Below the pieces are notes generated by a model, which saw nothing but the letters and a program-made list of their open reading frames with translations, had not been told where the DNA came from and did not search any database. From contig NC_045435.1 of NCBI RefSeq assembly GCF_002776525.5, forward strand, positions 125,219,038 through 125,283,037: a DNA stretch of 64,000 nt, given 5' to 3'. The DNA is from Piliocolobus tephrosceles. Its lineage: Eukaryota > Chordata > Mammalia > Primates > Cercopithecidae. The translations under genes and the position numbers were made by a program. Below, one piece after another: positions 24,460 through 36,210 of the stretch (the first letter of the stretch is position 1; each line of letters starts with the position of its first letter).

Positions 24460-24590
24460 GTGATGAATGAAGTACTATCTCATCATATAATATCTGCCAC
24501 AAGGATACAGAGCAGACGTCTATATTTGAACTTCTGCTCTATATTCTTGTGACAGACATTATATGATGAGATGGTACTTCAATAGATCAC
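24460..24590. repeat. Long inverted repeat (hairpin), 57-bp arms
   Basis: The left arm (24460-24516) and the reverse complement of the right arm (24533-24590) match at about 44 of 50 bases in the core ('gaagtactatctcatcatat' versus 'gaagtaccatctcatcatat'). The match extends outward through 'gtgat'. The loop is 16 bases (24517-24532). Five of the six core differences are transitions. It could be a palindromic MITE or a microRNA-like hairpin; it is not the MADE1 sequence. Confidence 0.85.
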
Positions 24591-25597
24591 TCTTTTAACA
24601 CTCTCTTCGCATCTTTCCACATGGCTTTAGGGAACCCTAACCTCTTTAACATCAGAGTATTCATGTATAACAAGGATACATGGAAATCACACCTAATTCA
24701 AGGAGATTTTTTTGAAGATTAAATACAATAATGTTTACCATAGTGCCTAATATCACAAGTGCCTTGTGATAAACGAAATGTTAGTTATAATGATTATAAC
24801 TATCATATTATCATTTTAAATAAGGCTTTTTCTTGGGAAATTACTTTCAAATGTGTAACTCTGTTATGGAACTGGCTATCCTATCAAATTTGTCTCAATG
24901 GGCAAGTTGATTACATGAGGAATGTAGAGTGGGATTGGGATAGAAAAACAGATTTAATCACAAGGCAGGTGAATAGAGTGTGCTCTTAGCACAGTAGAAA
25001 CAAGAGGGCCTCCTTTACATGCACAGTATAGAAGGATTTATGAAGAAAGCATTGAAAAATGAAAGTGATGAATGAGGAGAACAAAACAAATTCATCCTCT
25101 ATATTGTTCATAGGTTGTGCATAGTTTAGTCCTCCCACCTTAGTTCAAGGCACAAAATAAATAAATCCAATGCAGATGAGACAACCACCTCACGGTCATA
25201 ACCTAGAGCCTCTTGTCCTGTCATCTGTTCATTAACACATTTTTTGATAACAGGATTTCTCAAAAATAAATCCCTCAGTTGTTACTGCTTTTACAGAAAA
25301 TGCAAGGGCATTTTGTATATCACTTCCAAATCCTCTGACTGAATCTGAGATTTCTCTCTCTCAGCCCATAGCCCTATGAGCCACAGTTTCTCTTTTGTTT
25401 AAAGTAAAAAAATAATTTATATCCCCTACTGCTATTGAGAGACCCAGATGAGAGCAGATCGATGATGACACTTTGTGAACTGTAAAACACTGCTGGAGTT
25501 TCAATTCTAGGGAATGCGATGGTCATCAACCTACTCACCTCTCCTATAGTACAAAGTTTTAGTGCTGTGATAAAATCACCATGAACCTTAGCAACTA

Positions 25598-25700
25598 AGA
25601 GATCTGAATTCAGATTTGGACTTTTAACACTTATTAGTTTATAGGGTCTTGAACAAATTACTTAAGTTCTCTTTAAATGATGATTGTGTAACACTTAAAA
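25598..25700 (-). repeat. MIR fragment, minus strand
   Basis: 'gatctgaattcagatttggac', 'acacttattagtttatagggtcttgaac' and 'aaattacttaagttctc' follow the reverse-complement MIR order (sample: 'cctggctctgccac...gggcaagttacttaacctc'). Confidence 0.6.
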
Positions 25701-25712
25701 TGATGGTAGTTT

Positions 25713-25742
25713 GAGAGAGAGAGAGGGAGAGAGAGAGAGAAA
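25713..25742. repeat. (GA)n microsatellite
   Basis: About 15 GA units with one GGGA interruption. Confidence 0.95.
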
Positions 25743-25826
25743 GACTATCTAGAGCTGAATTCATTCTATTAGTGGTTTTTATCCTAACCCCCCCAAAATA
25801 ATACTAACTGTAGGAGAGAAACTGAA

Positions 25827-25873
25827 TGTGTGTATGTGTATGTGTGTGTGTGTGCGTGTGTGTGTGTGTGTGT
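25827..25873. repeat. (TG)n microsatellite
   Basis: TG run with TATG and TGCG interruptions, about 23 units. Confidence 0.95.
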
Positions 25874-26627
25874 AACTGCACGCATGAGTAATACATATAG
25901 TATATGTTTTGGTGGCAGGGATGACAGGAATCTAAATAATTACTCAGTGATCAAAAGAGTTGTTATGGGTGTTTTTGAGCTTTTCTCAGCAGGTAGCATA
26001 CATTTAGAAAACTGTTGATTTAATTTAAAGGATTTCATTGAAAACAGAAAGAATAAAAAGAGAAAATGTAATTTTGGTTATTTTGAAATGGCAGTCTAAC
26101 AATTGCCACAACAAGAATTATTCTCTGATAAAAAGCTAAGAGGTTTCTCTAGCAAAGATAAAGAGAAGTTCTGCTCTTTACTGAAAACAGACTAGAGGGC
26201 TGCTCCCCAATGAGGAGGGTGAGGAAAGCCTTCCAGTGATGACAACAACGCCTGGAAAGAACAAACTGTAGGGCAGGCTGGTCAGGGTGACTATGGCCAA
26301 GAGCTCTCAGGATACTCCTCCTCCCCCAGCCCCCACATTCTATAAGTCTGAAATAAGTTTTGACCTTATAGCTATCTACCTAAGGATTTCCAGTCAATTC
26401 GAAGTTCCCAGAACATCTTTGGCCTCTCTTAAAATGATCAATATAAGAGAAAAAAGATATTGTTTGATGCAAAGCATAACACTAGTGAGATGATGAAGGC
26501 CATGAATCTTATGATATGTAATATCTTCTCCAAATATGTTGGAGAAAAAGGAATAGTACAACTTCAAAAGTAGCAGTAAAAATGTTTTATGTCACTCGTA
26601 AGAGGAAATCAAATGTTAATATAATTC

Positions 26628-26684
26628 AGCTCTCAGCAAATGCATACATGTTTTAGAGCTCTCAGCAAATGCATACATGTTTAA
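26628..26684. repeat. 29-bp tandem duplication
   Basis: Two copies of a unit starting 'agctctcagcaaatgcatac' lie head to tail (26628-26656 and 26657-26684). They are almost identical, so the duplication is fairly recent. Confidence 0.95.
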
Positions 26685-26963
26685 AAAACATATTTTTAAT
26701 GAGTTGGCATGATATTTAAGAATGTGAACAATACATATTTTGGATAGAAATGAGACAATGAGAAAATAAATTAACAAGCACTGAGGATGGACCAACTTTA
26801 TCTCTTTAATTATAAAAGAATAGCTAATTATAAAATAAATTAACTTAGGATAAAATGCTAGAGTTTGAGGCAAAGGCACTTAGGTTAACTAAAGAAAGAA
26901 CCAAATAGGAAACAAGGAGTCCAGCTCTCAATATTATACTTAGCCGTGTACTGAATCGGCTTA

Positions 26964-28016
26964 CAGTTGACACTTAAACAATGCAGAGGTTAGGGGCATA
27001 GAGCCTCCTCCCACATCCCTGAAGTCAAAAAGCTGCATGTAACTTTTTACTCCCCCATAAATTGTTATTTGGGGGAGTAAAAACTTAACTAGTTACAGAC
27101 TACTGTTTTCAGAAAGCTTTACCAATAACATAACCAGATAATAAACACATATTTGTGTTATGTGTATTATATGCTATATTCTTAAAGTCAGCTAGAGAAA
27201 ATACAATGTTATCAAGAACATCATAAGGAAGAGAAAATTCATTTACATTGCTGTGCTGTATTTATCAATACAGTAAGTTTGTATAATTTGCTTTCAAGAT
27301 GAATCACCAGTTTGAAATAGCAGGTAATGGCATCTGCAGACTTCAATCTATGGTATCTATCAAGCCATCCAACTTTCATTATATGGCCTTGACTTTTCTT
27401 TGCTTCTTGGGAGCATTTCCAGCACTACGAGTGGCACTTTGTATGAGTTCCATTGGTGTTATTCAAGAGTTCTGGGATTGCACTAAACACAATGAAAAAT
27501 ACGTGTTTTGTGCAAGAGATTACTTTTTACTACATTTGTTGGCGATGATTGTTCATGTGATGCTTATTGTCACATGGTGTTTTAACTGGATACTCAAAAC
27601 ACTTGAACTCATTGCAATAGCAACAGGAGGTGGCTGCAAAATTATTATAGCAGTACAGTATATATGACAGTTAATTTCATGGAGTTATAATAGTGCATTT
27701 TAACATTTGTTCTTATTGCTTTTGACTTCAAATGATGCCATGTAGAGTCTAAGTGTATGTAAATTTTGATAATTTTAACTTTCTATAATAAAGTTTGTAC
27801 ATTTTACAGAGGTAAATGATAAAAATAAACTAGTATTTACATACATTGTATATATTCATGACATACCTTTTTTTAAAATTTCTAGGTTACATAGTTCATC
27901 TTTTTTTTTTCAAGTTGTCCCGAATCTCTGAAAAAATTTCCAATATATTTACTGAAAGAAATTCTCATATAAATGGACCTGCACAATTCAAACCCATGTT
28001 TTTCAAAGGTAAACTG
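26964..28016. mobile_element. Tigger-like DNA transposon, TA-flanked
   Basis: The left end starts 'cagttgacacttaaacaatg'. The right end is 'catgtttttcaaaggtaaactg', whose reverse complement is 'cagtttacctttgaaaaacatg'. Both match the CAGTTGACCCTTGAACAACATG terminal repeat type. A TA dinucleotide flanks each side (26962-26963 and 28017-28018), as expected for Tc1/mariner-pogo elements. Internal phrases such as 'actcccccataaattg' and 'aaatggacctgcacaattcaaaccc' fit a Tigger-group non-autonomous element. The subfamily is not assigned. Confidence 0.8.
27299..27667 (+). other. 122-codon ORF inside the Tigger-like element
   Basis: The ORF starts at an ATG with A at -3 ('caagATGa'). It would encode a small hydrophobic protein with two likely membrane segments, about residues 28-50 and 76-100 (sample 'LLAMIVHVMLIVTWCF'). 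An AATAAA lies at 27787-27792, about 120 bases past the stop. No known domain or transposase motif is visible. Because it sits within the terminal repeats of a DNA transposon, the default reading is transposon-internal sequence that happens to be open, not a host gene. A nested retroposed insertion is possible: TATTTA-like junction words occur near 27259 and 27947. Confidence 0.35.
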
Positions 28017-28018
28017 TA

Positions 28019-29429
28019 TATTGTCTGTGAATTTTATCATTACATTTACTAGATGAATTTCTAAGCTATACCATCCAAGCTGCTTTTTAGCATTATTCCT
28101 GGGAGATAGTTCCCTAGGCCACAACACAAACAGCACATCCAACAAATTCAACAAGCTATTTTTAAAAAAACATGAAAAGCACAAATAATTATTAAGTATT
28201 GCCCTTAATAATAGTTAAATATATTTTGTTAGAAAATAATGAAATCACTTTTTCATTGTTTTACAAATATATTAGTAGTCTGCAGTAGCTGTTTCCATCT
28301 TTAAGTCCCCTCTGATGTAAAGAACAGGAAGGGATTACCATTATAATATAAAATATAAAAGGTAGAAATAAAGGGAGGGCTAAGGGTGTGATGGGACCAG
28401 ACTCTGGCCTAATTTGGTAATATTTCTTAAAAATAGAGAGAAGTCAATTGTAGGCAGGTATTCATCACTGTAAACAAGTACCTCAGGCTTAAAAGTAAAA
28501 ATGTATTGCTATATCTCATGATTTCCCTAAACTCAGTAGCACTGGGCAAGCTAATAGCACTAGTGAGACAACTGGAACAGAAAAAGTGTCTCTGGTTGTA
28601 TTTTCAACTTATTAGTCTCCAAACATTTCATTAAAACTTGGCCAGCTTTTAAGTTCAAAGGGAGAACATTCTGAGCAAAATGAATATACGATGAGAGAAC
28701 CACCATATGCCTAGAAAATTCATCTAAGCTGTAATTATAAGTGAAATTAATAAATCAGTGATTTTGACATATTGTTGTCCAGCGGGAAGAGAAAATTAAC
28801 ACAACAAGCAGATAAAGAGAAAAAGAATTCATATTGTAAAAACATATGGAAGGAAATTGAAATGGGAAAACTTTGGAATTACAACTTTGATTTTACATTT
28901 TCTTAAACTTGTTCTGTGCTTTGTTTGAATTCATCTATCACTTAGCAAATGCTTAAGAAACCCAAATTTCAGTAATTAATAATTGAGCAAGAATCCAAAG
29001 GTATTACAGTTGTGATACCCCAATGCATATTAAGAAGAAAAAAAAAATGATTCAAAAGGTTATCTTCATACATTTGAGTTATTTAACTAACAGATTATAT
29101 ATCCATTACTTTAAGTAGGAAGGATAATTATATAATTAATGAATCAAATCAAATTTGTGGTTGTATTCTGACATAAAATCATTTGATAATTTCAGTAAAT
29201 TTCTATCAATAGAAAACATTTTTGTCAGAATAATATATTAATATTACTATTAATTTTAAAAACAAGTTTCAATATCCCATTGTTATGTTTTTATATCTCA
29301 TTGGTAATTGTGGATTTATTTAAAACAGAACACCTCACTTAAAGTAAATAATTTGTCTTGATAAAGCAACTTGAGTTGGGTTGCTAATTAGTAGCATCTT
29401 TGTTTTGTACTGAAAAAAATTAGAAGTAG
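28019..29429. other. Unique AT-rich stretch
   Basis: No gene, RNA or transposon recognised. Confidence 0.55.
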
Positions 29430-29525
29430 AGAAACTTGGATATTGAATTCTGCTATCAACTATCTGAGTAATAAGAGCAAGTTGCTAGAGTTTGTAATTT
29501 CTTCATAAAATAAGAATTATCGAGG
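29430..29525 (-). repeat. Possible MIR fragment, minus strand
   Basis: 'gaaacttggatattgaattctgctatc', then 'gagcaagttgctag', then 'aatttcttcataaaataagaatt' resembles the reverse-complement MIR. It is diverged. Confidence 0.45.
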
Positions 29526-31162
29526 CAGAGCAGATCCAAAGGAATCTGAATATGGAATTTATTTCTCCTAAAAAGGAACAAACTTTTATCAAGTCCAAAT
29601 AAGATATTGATTCCAATTGATGACAGTAGTTTCATATCACTGCTATAGGAACACTACTTAATACTAATTTTAATTAAATGAGAGCACTGAAGTGCATGTA
29701 ATACTATACATTAGGAGTTTGTTAATCAGTATTTGCATATTTATGATTTGTCAGACTACTTACTTTTTGATAAAATGTATTTGAAATGTAGTCCTTCCAT
29801 GGATATTTGTTCTTTATGTCATGTGTACTAGGCATAATGCTAAGCTCTAGAGATAAGCGGAATGACAGACATTAAAAATTTCAAAATTTGCTTAAATTCT
29901 TAAACGAAATGAAGAGTTGGTATTAAGAAAGAAAATAGATTATGATGAAGTACAAGTTTCTTTGCTTGTGTCATATATAGTAAATTTTCTCAGTGTGCAG
30001 CTTTGTTGTTTGCCTATTGGAGAGGAATGAACAACTGGAAAATACATCATCTTTTTGGCATTGCCCTTTTATCTTTATCCTGTTTCAAGTACCTCATTCC
30101 AGGCAACACTTACAAAACAACAAATTCCACTTGGCATTTTGCTATAAATTATCAGATTTGCTTTCAGTTCTCAGTATAGAATATGAGTTTATAATCTCAG
30201 GAGATATAATTAATTATCACTATGTTTGCAGTAATTTTAGATTGCCATATGAAAAAGAACATATGACATTCAACTCATCTCATTTATTATTGTTTAGACT
30301 TCTAGCATTGTTATGTCTAATGATCTCTCAGTGTCTTGTTAGTAACACCCTTTTAAAAGTAACTGTAATTCAACTAGAGAGGCAATGAATCTGTTTGGGG
30401 ACTCAAGTTAAAATCTAGTAAATCAGCTTTTAGATGAATCACATTTTTTTACTTCATCATTCACTTTAAATCAGTTGAAATATTAAGATTAAGATAAATT
30501 TGTTCTGATAGTGTAAGTACTGTCATGTATAATCTCAAAGGCTAAATTCTAAAATACTGTTGGCTACGAAGCATTTTACAGTGAATAAATGGCTTTAATA
30601 AAAAGTAATATAAATCATGTCAGATACTGCACTAAGTCATTTGCATGTTTTTTTATTGATTCAATACATTTTATTGATTGAAGAAACTTTGAGGGCCTAG
30701 TATGTGTTATGTCTGCATAAGACGGTAAGTAAGAATAATGATGAGAACAAAGAGAGAAGATTTCTGTGATACTCACAGCTTATGGGGAAATATTAACATC
30801 ATAAATATATATACAATTATAACTGCTATAAAAAATCAATGTATGCTACTCTGAGATAGCATACCCTCATATTAACATTCTGATTATATAAATGAGAAGT
30901 GGTATTACATTTTCCAGATGAAAAGGCAAATTTATTTAACCTTTGTAATGTAAATTATCAAAAATTAGTAAACTCAAGATTCTAAGAGAACGTATATTTA
31001 ATGCCAAAACTAGAGCTTGTGTGAAGTAAATCATAGTGGCTTTTAGATTTTCCATGGCTGTGAAAAACAATATTACGTATGTTCATTCAGTTCAGACACA
31101 GGCTGAGATACACATGTATGACATTTGACCAAACATAGTTGAAGACAAAGGTTTGAATCGCA
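29526..31162. other. Mostly unique sequence
   Basis: The longest open frame of the window (131 codons, plus, 29993-30388) lies here but has no domain and no supporting context. 'gcctagtatgtgttatgtctgcataagacgg' at about 30695 looks like an old L2/MIR-type phrase, too short to classify. Confidence 0.5.
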
Positions 31163-31483
31163 AAGAGTACTTTTTTTTTTTTTTTTTTTTTTTAGACTGA
31201 GTTTCGCTCTTTTTGACCAGGCTGGAGTGCAATGTCGCAATCTCGACTCACTGCAACCTCCACCTCCCCAGTTCAAGTGATTCTCCTGCTTCAGACTCCT
31301 GAGTAGCTAGGATTACAGGCATGTGCCACCACGCCCAGCTAATTTTTGTATCCTTAGTAGAGACAGGGTTTCACCATGTTAGTCAGGTTGGTCTTGAACT
31401 CTTGACCTCAGGTGATCCACCCACCTTGGCCTCTCAAAGTGTTGGGATTACAGGCGTGAGCCACTGATACCAGCCAAGAGTAC
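31163..31483 (-). mobile_element. Full-length Alu with target duplication
   Basis: The Alu occupies 31171-31475: a T(22) tail complement, then 'agactgagtttcgctctttttgaccaggctgg', and the 5' end 'attacaggcgtgagccactgataccagcc'. The 8-bp duplication 'aagagtac' is identical at 31163-31170 and 31476-31483. Confidence 0.97.
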
Positions 31484-32415
31484 ATTTTTTAAAAATAATC
31501 AAATAAATATATATTTGCAGTTCTTAGACGGGACTATAATTAGTTATACAAAGAAGTTACTCAAACTTTTTTAAATAAATCAAGTGAAAGTGTCAGACTA
31601 TTCCAAAATTCTACCAATAGTAAATACTAATTTCTTTGTATTATTTTTGCAAAGGTACATATCTGTAATTGTGAGAGACTATTTATGTTCAGTCTTTTAG
31701 TGTAATGCCATCAAAATGACACCCAAGAATATTAAAAAATAAATTTTTCTATTTTCTGCAACTATATCACAAAAATAAAATTGGATTTTTTTCCCCCAAC
31801 CAACTTGTAAAGATTGCATGACAAGGTATATGTAAGGTTATGTGGTACAGATGAAATTCACTGTTGGAGAGAGGTGTGATTTCAGAACAATGTACATCAA
31901 AAGTCCCAAAAGGTAGATGCTGTGAATTGCTAGGGTTAAGTTGAAAATTGAAGCTTCTTCTTATACATGAAACTCAAAGTAGTATATTTCAGGGAAAGTA
32001 GCAGTAGGAACTTAATTATTTAACAAAGGTAAATAATTATCATGAGCAACACTAACTAAGCTTACTTCCTTGCACATATGAGGATACTGACAAAGATACA
32101 GTACCACAGTATAAAGGTATCCATGTTGTCTTCTTTATATTAAACGATCACAAATTCTATGTCTTATCTATAAAGTGGAAATAATATTTTCTCCTAAAGT
32201 GAGGTTATAAAGCAATATTAAGGGAAATAAATATTACATTTTTACAATGAATTTTATTGTATCTGTTCTTTTAAGTCAGGCTGAAGAGAACTCCATCTAT
32301 TGAGATCTTCATGTGTAATAAAAACTGAATATCTTCATTAAGTCTGAATAACCATATAATTCAGATATAGTTTTCAAGGTTCAGAAGGGGTTTTCTTAGC
32401 TTCATTTTTTAAATT
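31484..32415. other. Unique AT-rich stretch
   Basis: Nothing recognised. Confidence 0.55.
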
Positions 32416-33462
32416 AATTGATTATTTCATTTGACAAGTAAAAACTCTACATGTTTGTTATATGCGTCATGACGTTTTCAGATATAGAAATATTGTGGAA
32501 TAGCTAAACCAAAATTATTAGCATTTACATTAACTCACATATCTTTTTGGGGGTAAGAACACATAAATTTACTCTTAGTAATTTTCAAAAATACAATACT
32601 TTTTTAATTACCATGACTGTGTTGTACAAAGGATCTCTTTAACTTACTTTTCCTGTCTAAATGAAAAAATTTATTTGACCAACATCTACCCAATGTGTCC
32701 TGCAGCCACCTTCCACCATTCCCTAGCCCTTACATGCTACTTTCTACTTCACCGAATCCAACATTTTTAGATTTCATGTATAAGTGAGATGATACAGTAT
32801 TGGTGTTTCTGTGACTAGCCCATTTCATTCAGCATTATATCCTCCAGGCTAACCCATGTTATTACAAATGACAGGATCTTTTCTTCCTTTTTAAGGCTGT
32901 ACAGTAACCACCATGTGGAAATAAATTTATCGAAAATCAGTTGACCATAAATGCATGAACTTCTGTATGGATGTTCTTTTCTGTTTTATTGGTATATATC
33001 TCTGTCTTTATAGCAGTGCCATGCTATTTTGATTACCGTAGCCTCAGAGTATAATTTGAAGTCAGGTACTGAGATACTTTCAGCTTTGATCTTTTTGCTC
33101 AAGATTACTTTGAATATTTGGGGTCTTTCGTGGTTCCATATGAATTCTAGGAATTTTTTTTCTTCCTGTGAAAAATATCATTGGAATTTTGATGGTGATG
33201 GCCTGAAATCTGTAGATTGCCTTGGTTAGTATAAACTTTTTAACAATATTAATTCTTCTAATCAAGAATCATGGGATATCTTTTGATTTATTTGTATCCT
33301 TCAATATCTTTCACCAATGTTTTATAGTATTCACTGTATAGGTTTTTCTCTTCCTTGGTTAAATTTATTTCTATGTGATTTTTAAAATGTTAGTGTGTAT
33401 GGAATTGTTTTCTTAATTTTTTTCAGATAGTTTGTTATTAATGTAAACAAAAGCTACTTTAT
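32416..33462 (-). mobile_element. L1MA/MB-type L1 with internal deletion
   Basis: 32416-32920 is the 3' UTR read antisense ('gaaatattgtggaatagct', 'ttgaccaacatctacccaatg', 'ataagtgagatgatacagta', 'tcctccaggctaacccatgtt'). At about 32921 it jumps to ORF2 ('atcgaaaatcagttgacc', 'gccatgctattttgatta', 'gaatcatgggatatct'). The roughly 900 bases expected between the two are missing. The coding frame is destroyed. Confidence 0.85.
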
Positions 33463-33464
33463 TA

Positions 33465-35378
33465 TTTCTGTTTTTGCTTGTTGATTTGTTTAAGTTGCTT
33501 ATAGATTCTGGATGTTAGAACTTTGTCAAATACATATTTTGCAAATCTTTTCTAGTTTGCCTGTTTATTCTCTTGATAGTTTCTGTTGATGTGCAGAAGT
33601 TGTCAGTTTGATTAGGCCCTGCTTGTCAACTTTATTTTTCCTTTGCAACTGCTTTTGAGGATGTAGCCATAAATTCTCTGCCAAGGCTGATGTCAAAAAG
33701 GATATTTCCTAGATTTTCTTCTGGGATTTGTACAGTTTGAGATGTTACATTTAAGTCTTTAATACATTTTGAGTTAATGTTTATATATGCTGATAGGTAG
33801 GCATTCAGTTTTATTATTCTGCTTATGGCTAGTCAATTTATATCCCATATCCAAGCATCATTTATTAAATAGACTGTCCTTTCGCCATTGCTTGTTTTTG
33901 TTGACTTAACAAAAATCAGATGGCTGTAGGTGTATGGCTTTATTTCTAGGTTCTCTATTTTGTTCCATTCGTCTATGTGTCTGTTTTTGTTCCAGTACTT
34001 GCTGTTTTGATTGCTGTTGTCTTGTAACATGGACACAAACTACAAAATCTAGAGGAAATGGATAAATTCCCATTAACATGCAATCTCTCAAGTTTGAACC
34101 TGGAAGAAATTGAAACCCTGAATAGACTACTAATGAATCCCAAAATTATATTAGTAATGAAAAACCTACCAAACAAAATGTTCCCGGGCCAAATGGAGAG
34201 CAAATATCAATCTTAGTGAAATTATTCCAAAATAATTGAGGAGGAGAGTCTCCTCCCTAACTCATCCTTCAAAGCCAGAACCAATCACATATCAAAAGCT
34301 GGAAATTTTAGGCCAATATCCCTGTTGAACATAGACACAAAAATTCTCAGCAAAATACTGGCAAACTAAATAAAGCAGCACATCAAAAAGTTAATTCACC
34401 ATGATCAGGTAGGCTTGTTCCTGAGATGCAAGTTTGGTCCAACAGATGCAAATCAATAAATGTGATTCACCAGATAAACAGAAATAAAAGCAAAAATTAT
34501 ATGATCATCTCAATATATATATATAGAAAAAAATTTGACAAACTCCAGCATCCCTTCATGATACAAAGCCTCAACAAACTAGGCATCAAAAAACATACCT
34601 CAAAATAATAAGAGCCATCTATGACAAAACAACAGTCAACTCATACTGAAAAGGTAAAAGGCAAAAGCATTCCTGTTGAGAACTGGAACTAGAAAAGAAT
34701 GTTCTCTCTACCAACCCTAGTCAATAAAATTCTAGAGGTGCTAGCCAGAGCAATCAGGAAAGAGAAAAAAATAAAAGACATCCAAATAGGGAAATAAGTC
34801 AAACTAACTCTCTTCGCTGAAAGTATGATTCTGTACTTAGAAAACCCTACAGACCCTGCCAAAAAACTCCCAGTATTGATAAATAAATTCAGTGAACTTC
34901 TAGGATATAAAATCAATATACACAAATCAGTAGCATTTCTGATACCAATAATATTAAATATTTAAATGTTAAATAATGAACACCAATAATGTTAAAGGTG
35001 AGGGCCAAATAAAAAAATGCAATCCCAAAGACACACACACACACACACTCCAAAAATACCTACGGATACATCTAACTGAAGAGGTCAAGACATTTAGAAA
35101 GGGAACTATAAAACACTACTAAAAGAAATCATAGATGACAAAAACAAATGGAAAAACATTACATGCTCATGGATTGGAAGAATCATTATTCTTAAAATGA
35201 CCATACTGAACAAAGCAATCTACAGATTCAATGCTATTCCTATCAAACTACACATGTTATGTTTCACATAATTAGAAAAGCTATTCTTTATTTCATATGG
35301 AACCAAAAACAAGCCTGGAAAGCCAAAGCAACTCTAAGCAAACACAAAACAAAAACAAAGACAGCTGCATCATATTAC
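33465..35378. mobile_element. Second L1, inverted halves (twin priming)
   Basis: 33465-34028 is L1 ORF2 3' sequence on the minus strand ('gttgatttgtttaagttgc', 'gaactttgtcaaatac', 'tctatgtgtctgtttttgttcc'). 34029-35378 is ORF2 RT-domain sequence on the plus strand ('ctggaaattttaggccaatatccctg', 'ttcataattagaaaagctattc', 'gctgcatcatattaccc'). The ends meet in the L1 map: the plus half stops about 30-50 bases upstream of where the minus half begins. That is the signature of 5' inversion during L1 insertion. Both halves are full of stops. Confidence 0.85.
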
Positions 35379-36210
35379 CCTTTTTATCTTTTGATTGAAG
35401 AATTTAATCAATTTGTATTCAAGGTAATTATGGATAGACAAGTACACATTCCTGTCATTTCGTTAATGATTTCCTGCTTGTTTTGTAGATCTTTTGTCCT
35501 GTTCCATTTTCCTTGCTGGCCCAGTGCTGGGGATGGTCTGGAGCCCAGGGCCTCTAGGGCTAGCTAGGCTCTGTGGTAGGCTTAGAGAAGTCTGTGAGAG
35601 CAGGCCTGGAAAAAGTCGGACCAGATCCCCAGGCAGCTGGGACTGACTCAGTGCTGTGGCCAGTCCAGAGCCAAAGCATTCCAGGACCTGGGACCACTAA
35701 AGTCAGCATACTGGTGTGGCAGCCCCAGGGACCTAGTCCCTGGGACCTGGAGCTGAATAGCCCTGTGACCTGCAGCTACAGGTTCCAGCATGAGGCTGGG
35801 TCAGTCCTGGAAGCTCAGTCTGGGGGTGCCAGCCTGAAGTCTGGGGTTTGGGGAGCCTTTTCAGTGCTGAATTTTAGTGGGATGGGCCTGTGTGTTGGGG
35901 TACAAGGCAAAGTCTGATGCTCATTTCTCTCTCCTTTTTTCTAAGTAAAAGGTAGCTCTCTCTATGGTGTACTGACCCGGGTTAGGTGAGGGGTGATATG
36001 GGTAATATAAAATGGTTCTTCCTACCCTATTCAGTGTGTTTCATTTTTTTTTTTTTTTTAATGTTTGTGGCACCCTTAATTTTGGTAACCTTTCACTGGA
36101 TTTCCTTACATCTCATCAAGGTATTTTTGTACATGAATAATTGTTCAAGTTGATGTTTCTGTGCACAAACATGAGAGAATCCTATTCTACTACCTTGCTT
36201 GGATATCCTC
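35379..36210 (-). mobile_element. Probable L1 5' region, GC-rich, minus strand
   Basis: 'tgtcatttcgttaatgatttcctgcttgttttgtagatcttttg' is a phrase seen antisense in older L1 5' regions. It leads into a GC-rich segment (35510-35920) like the GC-rich 5' UTR part of L1M elements. ORFs of about 102 and 114 codons here are low-complexity and are not genes. Confidence 0.55.

Noticed and set aside
24460..24590. Idea that the hairpin is a MADE1 (mir-548 type) element
   Set aside because: MADE1 has a different terminal sequence (ttaggttggtgcaaaag). The arms here do not match it.
29993..30388. 131-codon plus-strand ORF, the longest in the window
   Set aside because: AT-rich frame with no domain, no splice or promoter context and no repeat origin. 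This length is expected by chance in 64 kb of stop-poor segments.
35259..35917. ORFs of 102 and 114 codons in GC-rich sequence
   Set aside because: They straddle the L1 inversion junction and the GC-rich L1 5' region. The composition is low-complexity and no protein family is recognised.
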